A stretch of 35,391 bases of DNA, from assembly GCA_020351855.1 (NCBI GenBank), contig CP070670.1, positions 2,274,792-2,310,182 of the forward strand, read 5' to 3'. The notes under the pieces were generated by a model that was given only the letters and a program-made list of their open reading frames with translations, made no database searches and had not been told where the DNA came from. This DNA is from Gemmatimonadota bacterium (GTDB lineage: Bacteria > Gemmatimonadota > Gemmatimonadetes > Palauibacterales > Palauibacteraceae). Shown here one piece after another: positions 10,880-19,177 of this stretch. Within the stretch, counting starts at the first letter, position 1. Every line of letters starts with the position of its first letter. The position numbers were made by a program, and so were the translations under genes.

Positions 10880-11808
10880 TCCCGCTCCTCCGTAGCCGGC
10901 TCCGCCGGACCATCCGTCTGCAGTCGGGCCAAGACATGCTCCAGGGACGGGGGGCGGGCCCGGAACTCGACCACGGGCAGGCCCTGCTCCCGCACCGTGA
11001 GGAGGACATCCAGCGTCGTCTCGCCGACGACATCCACCTCGAGGCCCGCCCCGTCCGGTCGCAGGGCCGACACGCTGGGGCATGTCTCGAGCGCCGCCGT
11101 CACGCTCCCGATCTCGCCATCCGGGACCCCCAGCCATAACCTCGGCCTGGCCTCCGTGGTCCGCCACAACCCGTTCAGCGTGCCATCGAACGCCAGCCTC
11201 CCTTCGTGCAGAACGAGCACGCGCGTCGCGAGGAGCTCGATCTCGTCCAGCCTGTGCGAGGCGAAGAGGAGCGTGGCATCCGAGGCCAGCTCCCTCAGGG
11301 TGCGGAAGAAATCACGCCGCGCACCCGGATCCAGATTCGCGGTCGGCTCGTCGAGCAGCAGCAGGGGCGAGCCGCTCCCCAGGGCGAGGGCGAGCAGCGT
11401 CTTCTGGACCATGCCACCCGAGAGCTCCGCCAGCGCCTTGGCACCCGTGCGTTCCAGAGGCATCCCGAGGTCAGCGAGAATGGCGGCAGGCCCTGCGATC
11501 CCGACCCCCCTGAGGCCCGCGAAGAAGGCGACGAACTCGCTCAGCGTCATGTCATACAGCGGGGCCGCTTGGGGAACGTAGCCGATCTTGCGTCGGATGT
11601 CCTTGCAGCCCGGCGTCACCGGCTCGCCGTCCACCCGCAGGTTCCCGTCGAACCCGGTGAGAGCCAGCAGGCAGCGAAACAGCGTCGTCTTCCCCGCTCC
11701 GTTCAGCCCCAGGAGGGCGACACGCTCTCCCCGCCCGACATGAAAGTCGAGGCCGGCGAGGACCGTATGCTCACCGTAGCGTTTGCCGAGCCCCCGCGCC
11801 TCGATCAC
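10876..11808 (-). CDS. nosF: NosF, ABC transporter ATPase of the nos system
   Basis: A 310-residue ABC ATPase. It shows Walker A G-L-N-G-A-G-K-T (34-41), the Q-loop region Y-V-P-Q-A-A, the signature L-S-G-G-M, Walker B L-L-L-L-D-E-P and the H-loop A-S-H. A C-terminal domain of about 90 residues follows, as usual for NosF. It powers the NosDFY complex that delivers what the periplasm needs to build CuZ. I use the GTG at 11808: it overlaps the nosD stop as GTGA, has GAAGGGG upstream and leads straight into the first ABC strand. The frame can be read further upstream, but only inside nosD. Confidence 0.93.
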   Translation of the reverse strand: MIEARGLGKRYGEHTVLAGLDFHVGRGERVALLGLNGAGKTTLFRCLLALTGFDGNLRVDGEPVTPGCKDIRRKIGYVPQAAPLYDMTLSEFVAFFAGLRGVGIAGPAAILADLGMPLERTGAKALAELSGGMVQKTLLALALGSGSPLLLLDEPTANLDPGARRDFFRTLRELASDATLLFASHRLDEIELLATRVLVLHEGRLAFDGTLNGLWRTTEARPRLWLGVPDGEIGSVTAALETCPSVSALRPDGAGLEVDVVGETTLDVLLTVREQGLPVVEFRARPPSLEHVLARLQTDGPAEPATEERE

Positions 11809-13241
11809 GCGCCCCTTCTTCCGGCTGCCCGCCAGAGGACCCCGATGGCTCCGAGGGCGAGAAGCAGCCATGCGGCGCTCTGCCAGGTGGTCGGCCCCGC
11901 TGGCCTGGGCGACCCGGCAACGCGACTCCGGGCCGCGGGATCGCTGGACGGCCCGTTCGTCTCCGCGACCCAGCGAGAGAGCAGCCGACCCCGGACGAGC
12001 GGGGCCTCGTCGACGACCACCGGCTCGGGCTTGAGAAGCGGAAAGAAGCGGCTTATGACCTCCAGGACGCCGAGCGCCGGGCTGCGGTCGAACAGACCGA
12101 GCGCCGGGTGCCGGCCGATGAGGTCGTCGGCCAACCGGGCGTGCACGAACGGCGTGTCCCCCTCAGCATCGCCATCCTGGTCGAACCCCGCATACTCGCT
12201 CCAGTAGTTGGCACGCCACAGGTTGCGGGCGGCCTGGCCCGTGTCGGAGCCCCCAGCCACGATCACGGGGCTCCCGTTGTTCACGAACTCGTTGTGCTCG
12301 AACACGTTCCCGGTGACGGACGGCAGGAGCCGCACGCCCGCGTCGTTCGCTAGCAGCAGGTTGTCGTCGAAGCGGTTCGTGCTGTCCAGCGAGTGGGGCG
12401 AGTTGTCGAGATGAATCCCGATCACGTTGCCCACGATGAGGTTCCCCGACGCCTCGATGAGGTCGGAATCCTTCAATCCGATGCCCATTCCGGTCAGGCC
12501 CGCCGCATTGGCGAACACGTTCCCACGAAGCCGGATGCCGACCGAGTACATCAGGAAGGCGCCGACCTCGTTGCCGTCGAACCGGTTGCGCTCGAAGACA
12601 TTGTGGTTGCTGTACATGTAGTGGAGGCCGTAGCGGCCGTCCTCGATGACGTTTCCTCGCACCAGAAGGCTGTCCGAGAAATAGATGACGACGTCCCGGG
12701 TCCCGATGACGACGTTTTCGAGTATGCCTGATCCGGAACTGTACCACAGGCGGATGCCGTCCCCGCGGCGCGGCGGCGTGAACGGCTTGCCGGTGATCGC
12801 GTTCCGGCTCACCAGGGATCCCGGCGAGTTCTTCAGGTACACGCCGTAGAACACGTCCTCGAGACGGTTGCCCTCAATGCGCGTCCCCGGCGCGTCACGC
12901 ACCATGACGCCGGCATGCTCCTCTTCGACGCCGTCCCCCGATCCGCGGATCACGAAGCCCTCGAGGCGGAGCGGGGCCAGCACCTCGACCACGTGGCCGT
13001 CGCCTCCTCCGTCCACCACCGGCCACCCCTCGCCCCGCAGCGTCAGGGGCACGGTCACCTGGATCCGCTCCCGGTAGAGTCCGGCGGTCACCCGCACCGT
13101 GTCGCCCGGCTGCGCGGACCGCACGGCTTCGGCGATCGTGGCGAAATCGGCGCCCGGGCCCACGGTGATCGCCTGTCCGCCAGCGGAGTTCGCCGAGATG
13201 GGCAAGGCAGCCGCCGCGGCGACGAGCGATACGGCGCGCAT
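11805..13241 (-). CDS. nosD: NosD, periplasmic copper-maturation protein
   Basis: A 478-residue secreted beta-helix protein. An N-terminal signal peptide (about 1-23) is followed by a right-handed parallel beta-helix of repeated N-x-I/V and N-x-F turns (for example E-G-N-R-L-E-D, V-S-R-N-A-I-T, V-R-G-N-V-I-E-D, L-R-G-N-V-F-A-N), the CASH/NosD fold. Near the C-terminus are the NosD-typical Y-W-S-E-Y-A-G-F-D-Q-D-G and a hydrophobic anchor (about 450-470), so it likely remains tethered to the membrane next to NosFY. It is required in known systems for copper loading of NosZ. It follows the NosB-like gene by 61 bases and is coupled to nosF by overlapping stop and start. Confidence 0.94.
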   Translation of the reverse strand: MRAVSLVAAAAALPISANSAGGQAITVGPGADFATIAEAVRSAQPGDTVRVTAGLYRERIQVTVPLTLRGEGWPVVDGGGDGHVVEVLAPLRLEGFVIRGSGDGVEEEHAGVMVRDAPGTRIEGNRLEDVFYGVYLKNSPGSLVSRNAITGKPFTPPRRGDGIRLWYSSGSGILENVVIGTRDVVIYFSDSLLVRGNVIEDGRYGLHYMYSNHNVFERNRFDGNEVGAFLMYSVGIRLRGNVFANAAGLTGMGIGLKDSDLIEASGNLIVGNVIGIHLDNSPHSLDSTNRFDDNLLLANDAGVRLLPSVTGNVFEHNEFVNNGSPVIVAGGSDTGQAARNLWRANYWSEYAGFDQDGDAEGDTPFVHARLADDLIGRHPALGLFDRSPALGVLEVISRFFPLLKPEPVVVDEAPLVRGRLLSRWVAETNGPSSDPAARSRVAGSPRPAGPTTWQSAAWLLLALGAIGVLWRAAGRRGA

Positions 13242-13302
13242 CAGCCCCGAGGCCGGTGCCCGCCGTGCGGCACGGGTCGTCCCTCCGCCCGATTTGCAGC
13301 GC

Positions 13303-13902
13303 CTAGGCAGCGTGTCGTCTCCGCCGCCATTCGAGGAAGAGGATCACCGGACCGAGGGCGCCGGCGACGAACATCAGGGTGGCACCGGCGCTCGGATAGC
13401 TCGTCACGGTGAAGTTCGCGACCTCCGTCGTCCCGAGGAGGTTCGGCGTGAACGGCTCCATGCGGATCGGGGCCGAGGGGGAGAGGTTGTGCCCGAACTC
13501 GTAGAGCCAGTTCTTGAAGTCGTAGAGCATCACCGCCCCGAACACGACGAAGTCGATGTAGCCGATCGCCGCGATCGCGAGCCGGCCGACGAGCGCCGCC
13601 AGGACGGCGAATCCAAGAAACCGCAGGATGAAAAAGGGGATGAACATGAATTCTGGGAACTCATCCGGCTCGATCTCGGCCATCCCGATGTAGTGGTTCA
13701 GGATGTTCACCTCGGAGAGGTCCCCACCGACGGTGTGCGGATAGATCACGAGGCTGAGACCGCCCGGATACTGCGGCGCGATCAGGCCGATCCGCCATAC
13801 GGGCAGGAAAATGCTGGGCAGCAGGGCCAGGGCGACGGCGACGAGCAGAATCCGGCTCGTGCGCGACAGGTCTCCCTGGAAGAAGCTCGTCACTCGATCC
13901 AT
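13303..13902 (-). CDS. NosB-like membrane protein of clade II nos clusters
   Basis: A 199-residue membrane protein with four likely helices (about 17-36, 86-107, 110-128 and 172-190). Between helices 1 and 2 is an extracytoplasmic segment with A-P-Q-Y-P-x-G-L (42-49) and N-H-Y-I-G-M (69-74), which I recall as conserved in proteins encoded directly after nosZ in clade II clusters. Position and topology fit NosB, whose gene follows nosZ in such clusters; its biochemical role is unsettled. I leave the symbol blank because the assignment rests on position and remembered motifs. Histidines 56, 70 and 138 and several methionines could contact copper, but that is speculation. Confidence 0.7.
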   Translation of the reverse strand: MDRVTSFFQGDLSRTSRILLVAVALALLPSIFLPVWRIGLIAPQYPGGLSLVIYPHTVGGDLSEVNILNHYIGMAEIEPDEFPEFMFIPFFILRFLGFAVLAALVGRLAIAAIGYIDFVVFGAVMLYDFKNWLYEFGHNLSPSAPIRMEPFTPNLLGTTEVANFTVTSYPSAGATLMFVAGALGPVILFLEWRRRRHAA

Positions 13903-14014
13903 CCGTCTCTCCGATCAGCTGCCGGAGGCCGCAGCGGTCCCCGGTGACAGGTCAAGCGGGGGCGTCGGGCCGGGGCTCGACCCGTTCAGGTCGACCCCCG
14001 ATCACCAGACTAGA

Positions 14015-15973
14015 CTACGGCTTGACGAGCAGGTAGCCCACCATCTCGAGGTGGAGGGCCGAGCAGAACTCGGTGCAGTAGTAGGGGAAGACGCCCGCCT
14101 GATCGGCCGTGAAGCGGATCACCTGCGACTCGCCGGGCTCGATGCTCACGTTGATGTTGTGCTTGTCGACGGCAAAGCCGTGCGTTGCATCCAGGGCCTG
14201 CTCCACGTTCGTGAGATGGATCACGACGTTATCGCCCTGGTTCACCTCGATGTGCTCCGGCGTGAAGTGGCTCCGGATCGCCGTCATGTAGACGTGGACC
14301 TCGTTTCCGCGGCGCTCGATCCTCTCCTCGCCCGGCATTGCCGGATCCTCGGCCGGCGCCATCCTGCGCGGATCGAAGCCTATTTCCGGATAGGTCTGCC
14401 ATACGTTCAGCTTGTCCGCCTTGATCATCTGCGCGTAGTGGGGCTCCCCGATGCCGATCGGCGAGTCATAGAGCAGCTGCATCTGCGGTCCGGCCACATC
14501 GATCAGCTGGAAGTTCTGCGGCAGCAGAGGTCCGACTGGCGTGAAGCGGTCGAGCGACCACTTGTTCAGGGACACCAGGTAGTTCCCGTCGGGCGACTTC
14601 GTGTCGCCCTCCGCCGCCGCCAGGTGACCCACGTTGTAGTGCACGGGCAGCTTCTCGATCACCTGCATCTGCTCGTAGTTCCACTTCACGACGGACGGCT
14701 CGAGAAACAGGCTGGTGAAGGCGACCCCGTTGCCGGCGAACTGGGTGTGCAGGGGGCCGAGCCCGAGCTCCACCTGTCCGTCGATGATCGCATCGAAGTT
14801 CAGGATCGGGATGCCGAAATCGTCCGTTCCCGAGAAATCCTGATTGGCGATCGCCTGCTGGATCTTCTCCCACGAGTAGATCGTGGCGTGCGGATCCAGC
14901 TTGCCGGAAACGATGATCTGGGTGCCGTCGGGCGTCACGTCCGCCCCGTGCGGGCTCTTGGGTTCGGGGGCAAAGTAGAGCAGGCCTTCCTCGACCGCGG
15001 TCTGGATCGGGATGACCCGGCGACCCTGGATCTGCACCGTCTTCCCGGGCTGTGCCGCCACTTCGGCGGCGGCCTGCCAGTTCACGATGGCCAGGTAGTC
15101 CATGTCGTTGGCCGAGCAGCCGGCCTCGAACGGGGGATTGCCCGACTCGATCCCGCCGGTCGCCATTTCGCTGCAGAAGCTGTTGAGGAACGCCCAGCCG
15201 AAGGACGGGCCCTTACCGGCGTCCGACAGATCCTGCCAGTAGGGCGGCAGCTCGATCACGAAGGTCTGATCGAGATCGAGCCGACCCGCGTCGCGATCGA
15301 ACTTCCAGAAGGTGATCGCACCTCGGTACTTTTCCTCGTACTCGCTGAGCGGCGCGTAGCTGCCGTCCAGTGGTGCGGCATACTGGGCGGCCTCGATCAC
15401 GTACTCGGTGTTCGGCGTGACGAAGGCGCCACCGTGGTTCGAGGCCATCAGCGGGTCGGTGACGATCTGCTTCGTCTCGAAGTCCCGAAGGTCGATGACC
15501 GCGATCCGCGGGTTCGCCTTGTCGTTGATGAACAGGTACTGGCCATCGTAGTCCCCGTCCGTCTCGGACAGCGCCGGATGGTGGGTGTCCGCCCAGGTGA
15601 TCGGGCGGTTGTTCATCTCGCCTTCGGCGAGCACGAGGTGCGTGTCCTCCGCGCCGTAGCCCCAACCCTGCCAGGGCTCGGGCGTGAAGACGCCGATCAC
15701 CTTCAGGAGCCGCATGGAGGGGACGCCGATGACCAGCACCTGCCCTCCGTGCCCGGCGGAGGAAAACAGAAGGTACTCGTCCATCTTGCCGGTCGGGACA
15801 TAGGTCTTCAGCGCCGCCGTCACGTCGGCCTGGCTCAGTCCCCGGGCCTGCGCGATGTCGCCGACGTCTCCGCTCACCTGCCCGCCGCCATCGGCACACG
15901 ACATGGCCAGCAAGAAAGCGCCCGCCACCACGGCCAGCGGGATGCCCACCCTGTACAGCTTCCGGTCTCTCAT
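14015..15973 (-). CDS. nosZ: Nitrous oxide reductase NosZ, clade II (Sec-type)
   Basis: A 652-residue multicopper enzyme reducing N2O to N2 in the periplasm. All seven CuZ histidines can be placed: H131 and H132 (D-T-H-H-P), H180 (S-N-H-G-G), H342 (S-P-H-G-A), H409 (P-L-H-T-Q), H450 (V-G-H-L-A) and H512 (E-P-H-Y-A). The C-terminal cupredoxin domain holds the CuA site: H598, C633-T-E-F-C637, H641 and M644. The N-terminus lacks a twin-arginine motif and has an ordinary hydrophobic leader ending A-M-S-C26, indicating Sec export and clade II, possibly as a lipoprotein. The ATG at 15973 has AAGGAG upstream; longer in-frame starts run into the cytochrome gene. It is 13 bases after that gene. Confidence 0.97.
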   Translation of the reverse strand: MRDRKLYRVGIPLAVVAGAFLLAMSCADGGGQVSGDVGDIAQARGLSQADVTAALKTYVPTGKMDEYLLFSSAGHGGQVLVIGVPSMRLLKVIGVFTPEPWQGWGYGAEDTHLVLAEGEMNNRPITWADTHHPALSETDGDYDGQYLFINDKANPRIAVIDLRDFETKQIVTDPLMASNHGGAFVTPNTEYVIEAAQYAAPLDGSYAPLSEYEEKYRGAITFWKFDRDAGRLDLDQTFVIELPPYWQDLSDAGKGPSFGWAFLNSFCSEMATGGIESGNPPFEAGCSANDMDYLAIVNWQAAAEVAAQPGKTVQIQGRRVIPIQTAVEEGLLYFAPEPKSPHGADVTPDGTQIIVSGKLDPHATIYSWEKIQQAIANQDFSGTDDFGIPILNFDAIIDGQVELGLGPLHTQFAGNGVAFTSLFLEPSVVKWNYEQMQVIEKLPVHYNVGHLAAAEGDTKSPDGNYLVSLNKWSLDRFTPVGPLLPQNFQLIDVAGPQMQLLYDSPIGIGEPHYAQMIKADKLNVWQTYPEIGFDPRRMAPAEDPAMPGEERIERRGNEVHVYMTAIRSHFTPEHIEVNQGDNVVIHLTNVEQALDATHGFAVDKHNINVSIEPGESQVIRFTADQAGVFPYYCTEFCSALHLEMVGYLLVKP

Positions 15974-15986
15974 GAGGCGTCTCTCC

Positions 15987-16769
15987 TTAGAACGAGGTGC
16001 CGTGGCGCTGGTGCCGACGACAGGAGCCGCCCCGACAGGGGCCGGCTCGGGAAAGCTGCTCCCCCGATGGCTCTGCGGCTGGGGAAGCCGGATTGACCGG
16101 GACGGGACGTGCCCGGGGGCCATGCCCCGGCGCGGGGCCGCGGCCCGCCGGGAGACCGCCCCTTCCGGCCGCGCCCATGGCGGCGCCCGGGCGGTGCCGG
16201 TGACGGTCCATCGCGAACCCCGTCTCCGGAACGGCTCGCCCGGAGCTCTCCATGACGCCTTCCGTGCGCGCCCGAAGGTACTCGTAGAGGGCCCTCCCCT
16301 CCTCGGGCTGGACCCTCTGGTTCGGCATCGGCGTCAGGTACTCGGCAAATAGCTGTTTCGCGACCGGATCCTCCCGAAGCATCGAGTCCGGAGCCATGAT
16401 CATGGCGTAGATCCAGTCGAAGCTGCGCCGCTCCGTCACCCCCATGAGATCGGGTCCGACGAGCCGTCCGCCCCCGATCTTGTGGCAGGCCACACACCCG
16501 CGGCGCGAGAAGAGCTCTTCGCCTCGACTCGCGAGTTCCATATCCAAGGGCTCGGCAGAACGGCTCGCCGCGTCCTGCGACGGTGACGATGCCACCGCCT
16601 CGGGCGCGGGAGCCGGCTCCGCGCCGGCAGGAACCGCTTCCGCACCGGAGGTTGCCGCACCAGAGCCGCTGTCTCCACCGTTTGCGCAGGCGCCCACCGC
16701 CGCCGAGGCTGCGAGAGCGATCCACAGAGCCACGCGGATGCCGCCTGCGCCGCTGTCCGTCCTGTCCAT
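15987..16769 (-). CDS. Cytochrome c lipoprotein of the nos cluster (NosC-like)
   Basis: A 260-residue monohaem cytochrome c encoded directly before nosZ, so the likely electron donor to it. The signal peptide ends V-G-A-C28, a good lipobox. A Ser/Ala/Pro/Glu-rich spacer (30-75) leads to the haem motif C92-V-A-C95-H96, with the probable axial methionine M148 in T-P-M-P-N. The cytochrome domain ends near 180. The last 80 residues are odd: rich in Pro, Gly, Arg and His (D-R-H-R-H-R-P near 188-194) without recognisable fold. The start is uncertain: ATG at 16769 has no clear ribosome binding site, and a GTG ten codons upstream is possible. Confidence 0.8.
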   Translation of the reverse strand: MDRTDSGAGGIRVALWIALAASAAVGACANGGDSGSGAATSGAEAVPAGAEPAPAPEAVASSPSQDAASRSAEPLDMELASRGEELFSRRGCVACHKIGGGRLVGPDLMGVTERRSFDWIYAMIMAPDSMLREDPVAKQLFAEYLTPMPNQRVQPEEGRALYEYLRARTEGVMESSGRAVPETGFAMDRHRHRPGAAMGAAGRGGLPAGRGPAPGHGPRARPVPVNPASPAAEPSGEQLSRAGPCRGGSCRRHQRHGTSF

Positions 16770-16809
16770 GGGGCGCAAGCTAGGCGTCCCCGCACCCACC
16801 TGTCTGTCG

Positions 16810-16832
16810 GATAAATCTTGTCCGGATTTGTC
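16810..16832. promoter_or_regulatory. Candidate operator upstream of the nos genes
   Basis: An AT-rich 23-bp dyad, GATAAATC-N7-GATTTGTC (one mismatch between arms), lies 41 bases upstream of the cytochrome/nosZ start and 67 bases after the Rrf2 stop. Its size suits an Rrf2-family or Crp/Fnr-type site, although it matches neither E. coli consensus closely. It is the only such AT-rich island near the cluster. Autonomous control by the adjacent Rrf2 protein is inference. Confidence 0.4.
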
Positions 16833-16898
16833 GGGTTTTGGGGGGGTGTCCTGTGGGGAGCTTCCTTACACCTGAAGCGCGCGGAGCCGCTCCAAGGA

Positions 16899-17342
16899 CT
16901 ACGGGCGTGCCTTCCGTCTCAGGTGGAGCTCCAGGTGAGCCGAGTCGGCCACGTAATCGGCAAGGGTCACGTCCTTCAGCAGATCCAAGAGAGCCGGTCG
17001 GATCTCCTTCAGGCAGTGGTGGAGAGGACACGGATCGTCGTCCGCGCAGTGCTCATGCCAGAGAATGCACTCCTGCAGCTTCTCCGGCCCCTCGACCGCC
17101 TCGAGGACATCGCACATCGAAATCTCCTCGGGGCGGCGCGCCAAGGCATAGCCCCGGCCGCGGCCTCGACCGGAGATCAACAGGCCGTGCCGCGCGAGCT
17201 TCTGGAAGATCTTGGAGAGGAACTCGCGGGGAATCCCGTGCGACTCGGCGATCGTCGCCAGAGGCTCCTCCACGCCGGGAGGCCGGCCCGCGAGGGCCGC
17301 GAGACCGATGAGCGCGTACTCGCTCTCCCTCGTCAGACGCAC
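16899..17342 (-). CDS. Rrf2 family Fe-S transcriptional regulator (NsrR/IscR-like)
   Basis: A 147-residue Rrf2 regulator. The N-terminal winged helix shows M-R-L-T-R-E-S-E-Y-A-L and the recognition region I-P-R-E-F-L-S-K-I-F-Q-K-L, followed by the wing G-R-G-R-G-R-G-Y. The C-terminal part has C92, C99, C105 and C110 (C-x6-C-x5-C-x4-C), suitable for a [2Fe-2S] or [4Fe-4S] cluster as in NsrR (NO sensor) or IscR, though the spacing differs slightly from both. It starts at GTG 17342 with GGAG upstream. Lying directly upstream of the nos genes on the same strand, it is the obvious candidate to control them in response to NO or redox state. Confidence 0.88.
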   Translation of the reverse strand: MRLTRESEYALIGLAALAGRPPGVEEPLATIAESHGIPREFLSKIFQKLARHGLLISGRGRGRGYALARRPEEISMCDVLEAVEGPEKLQECILWHEHCADDDPCPLHHCLKEIRPALLDLLKDVTLADYVADSAHLELHLRRKARP

Positions 17343-17430
17343 GCGCGGAATCTCCGGATGATCCGGACCCGTCCGGTCCTGTATGTTCGGACACGATCCG
17401 CGCGCGAGACCCCCACCACCCGTCCCACCG

Positions 17431-18087
17431 CTACTTCTCCTTGAGGAGGCCGACCTTGAGCGCGAAGCGGACGAGCTCGGATCGGTGCGTCAACCCCAGC
17501 TTCTGCATGATGCGAGATCGGTAGGTATCGACCGTCTTGCCCGATATGAACAGCTTTTTCCCGATCTCGCGGGAGCTGTATCCCTCCGCCGTGAGGGCGA
17601 GGACCTCCTGTTCGCGGGAGCTCAGCTGCCGCAAGCTCGGCGCGTCGGGATCCGACTCGGCCGCCTTGTACTCCTGCAGCAGGAGCTTCGTTGCCTGGGG
17701 CGGCAGATACACCTCGCCCCGCGCCACGACCCGTATGGCCTCCATGAGGTCGCGATCGGCGCTCGTCTTCGTCATGTAGCCGCTCGCACCGGCTTGGATC
17801 ACCGGCACCAGGTACTCCTCCTCGGCGTGGACCGTCAGGACCAGCACCCGGCTCTCCAGCTCGAGGGCAGCGATCCGGCGCGTCGCCTCGAGGCCGCCGG
17901 AACCGGGCATCGAGAGGTCCATCAGAACGACATCGGGCCGGAGCGTGCGGGCCTTGTCGACCGCCTCGTCGCCGGTCGCTGCCTCGCCCACGACCTCGAT
18001 GTTCGATTCCGCTTCCAGCAGAGCCCGAAGCCCCGCGCGAAACATCGTGTGGTCGTCCGCCAGCAGAATCCGAATCGGCTCAGGCAT
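17431..18087 (-). CDS. NarL/FixJ-type response regulator
   Basis: A 218-residue two-component regulator. The receiver domain has the acidic pair D11-D12, phosphoacceptor D57 in V-L-M-D-L-S-M-P-G and a conserved Lys in Y-M-T-K-T. The C-terminal LuxR-type helix-turn-helix (about 148-212) reads L-S-S-R-E-Q-E-V-L-A-L ... K-T-V-D-T-Y-R-S-R-I-M. The ATG at 18087 overlaps the end of the histidine kinase gene by eight bases, so the two are translated together and surely act as a pair. A longer upstream reading lies inside the kinase. Proximity to the nos cluster and a divergent second kinase makes respiratory or redox genes likely targets, which is inference. Confidence 0.94.
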   Translation of the reverse strand: MPEPIRILLADDHTMFRAGLRALLEAESNIEVVGEAATGDEAVDKARTLRPDVVLMDLSMPGSGGLEATRRIAALELESRVLVLTVHAEEEYLVPVIQAGASGYMTKTSADRDLMEAIRVVARGEVYLPPQATKLLLQEYKAAESDPDAPSLRQLSSREQEVLALTAEGYSSREIGKKLFISGKTVDTYRSRIMQKLGLTHRSELVRFALKVGLLKEK

Positions 18088-19177
18088 CGATGGCCTCGTC
18101 CACCCGTTCAGCAATTCGCGCGACCGATTGCGGCCCGGCGTCCGACCTGTCCCGGTCGCGGAGCGGCAGCTCGACGCCGACTCGCGTGCCGGTGCCGAGC
18201 TCGCTCTCGATCGAGATCGCGGCGCCCACGGACGCGGCTCTCTCGCGCATCCCGAGAATCCCCAGCCGGCCCGACATCACGTCGACCTCCTCCACAACGA
18301 AGCCGCGCCCGTCGTCGCCGACATCGGCGAGGACGCGCTCGCCGTCCCGGCGAATCTCCACGGTCAGCGTCGAGGCGTCGGCGTGACGTACCACGTTGGA
18401 GATGGCCTCCTGCAGGATTCGGTAGAGGACGAGCTTCTGGTCCTCATCAAGCAGCTCTCCCACCGCGTCCAGATCCAGCTCGACATCCAGGTCCGTCTCG
18501 GCCAGGCGGCTCCTCACGTCGGCGCGAATCGCCGCCTCCAGGCCGGCCTCGCTGAGCGCGGGCGGGCGGAGCCCTCGGGCGACGCGGTGGAGCGCCGCCG
18601 CGGTGTCCACGAGTTGCTCCCTCAGCTCCGCGAGGAGCGCCTCGCGCCGCTCCGCCGTCTCGGTCTCGCTTGCCAGCCGAACCCGCAGCAGGAGCGCCGC
18701 GAGCCGCTGGGCCACATCGTCATGGATCTCGAGCGCCAGCCGCTTACGCTCCTCTTCGGCCGCGCGCAGCGCTGCCCGTCCGAACTCCCGGTAGCGCTTC
18801 TGCTGCGTGACATCCCGGACCGTGCATATGACGCGCAAGCCGTCGGGGGTCTCGAGCGGGCTGAGGCTGATCTCCACCGGGACCTCCCGTCCATCGGCCC
18901 GGATACCCCTCAACTCGAGGCCGATGCCCATCGGTCGCGGCCGAGGGTCGGCGGCGTAGCGGGCCCGGTGCTCGGCGTGATCGGCGCGGTATCGGTCCGG
19001 AATCAGCAGGTCGATTCTCAGCCCTTTCAGACCCTCCGGCTCGTAGCCGAAGAGCCGGCCGGCCTGCGGGTTGGCTTCGAGGATCTGCCCCGCCTCATCG
19101 ACGACGAGGATCCCATCCGGGGCAGCCCGGAAGATCTCGAGGCATTCTGACGGCGAAAGCTGGTCGGTCACATGCAT
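18080..19177 (-). CDS. PAS-domain sensor histidine kinase (HisKA_3 type)
   Basis: A 365-residue soluble kinase. An N-terminal PAS domain (about 8-125: I-F-R-A-A-P-D-G-I-L-V-V-D through V-R-D-V-T) leads to a HisKA_3 dimerisation helix with the phosphoacceptor H152 in L-A-L-E-I-H-D-D-V-A-Q, then a HATPase domain with N-box R-I-L-Q-E-A-I-S-N-V-V-R-H-A and G-boxes D-D-G-R-G-F and G-I-L-G-M-R-E-R. It has no membrane segment, so it senses an internal cue; the PAS ligand is unknown and no haem-binding signature is obvious. The start is ATG 19177; an in-frame GTG at 19219 is an alternative and neither has a strong ribosome binding site. Confidence 0.92.
   Translation of the reverse strand: MHVTDQLSPSECLEIFRAAPDGILVVDEAGQILEANPQAGRLFGYEPEGLKGLRIDLLIPDRYRADHAEHRARYAADPRPRPMGIGLELRGIRADGREVPVEISLSPLETPDGLRVICTVRDVTQQKRYREFGRAALRAAEEERKRLALEIHDDVAQRLAALLLRVRLASETETAERREALLAELREQLVDTAAALHRVARGLRPPALSEAGLEAAIRADVRSRLAETDLDVELDLDAVGELLDEDQKLVLYRILQEAISNVVRHADASTLTVEIRRDGERVLADVGDDGRGFVVEEVDVMSGRLGILGMRERAASVGAAISIESELGTGTRVGVELPLRDRDRSDAGPQSVARIAERVDEAIDA

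Noticed and set aside
13903..14014. Possible hairpin between nosZ and the NosB-like gene as a terminator
   Set aside because: The stem is imperfect and has no T tract, and downstream nos genes continue on the same strand.
13811..16096. Very long open frame on the plus strand opposite nosZ
   Set aside because: It is antisense to nosZ, whose copper ligands are all in place; the product is His/Arg/Asp-rich with no family likeness. GC-rich coding sequence often leaves the opposite strand open.
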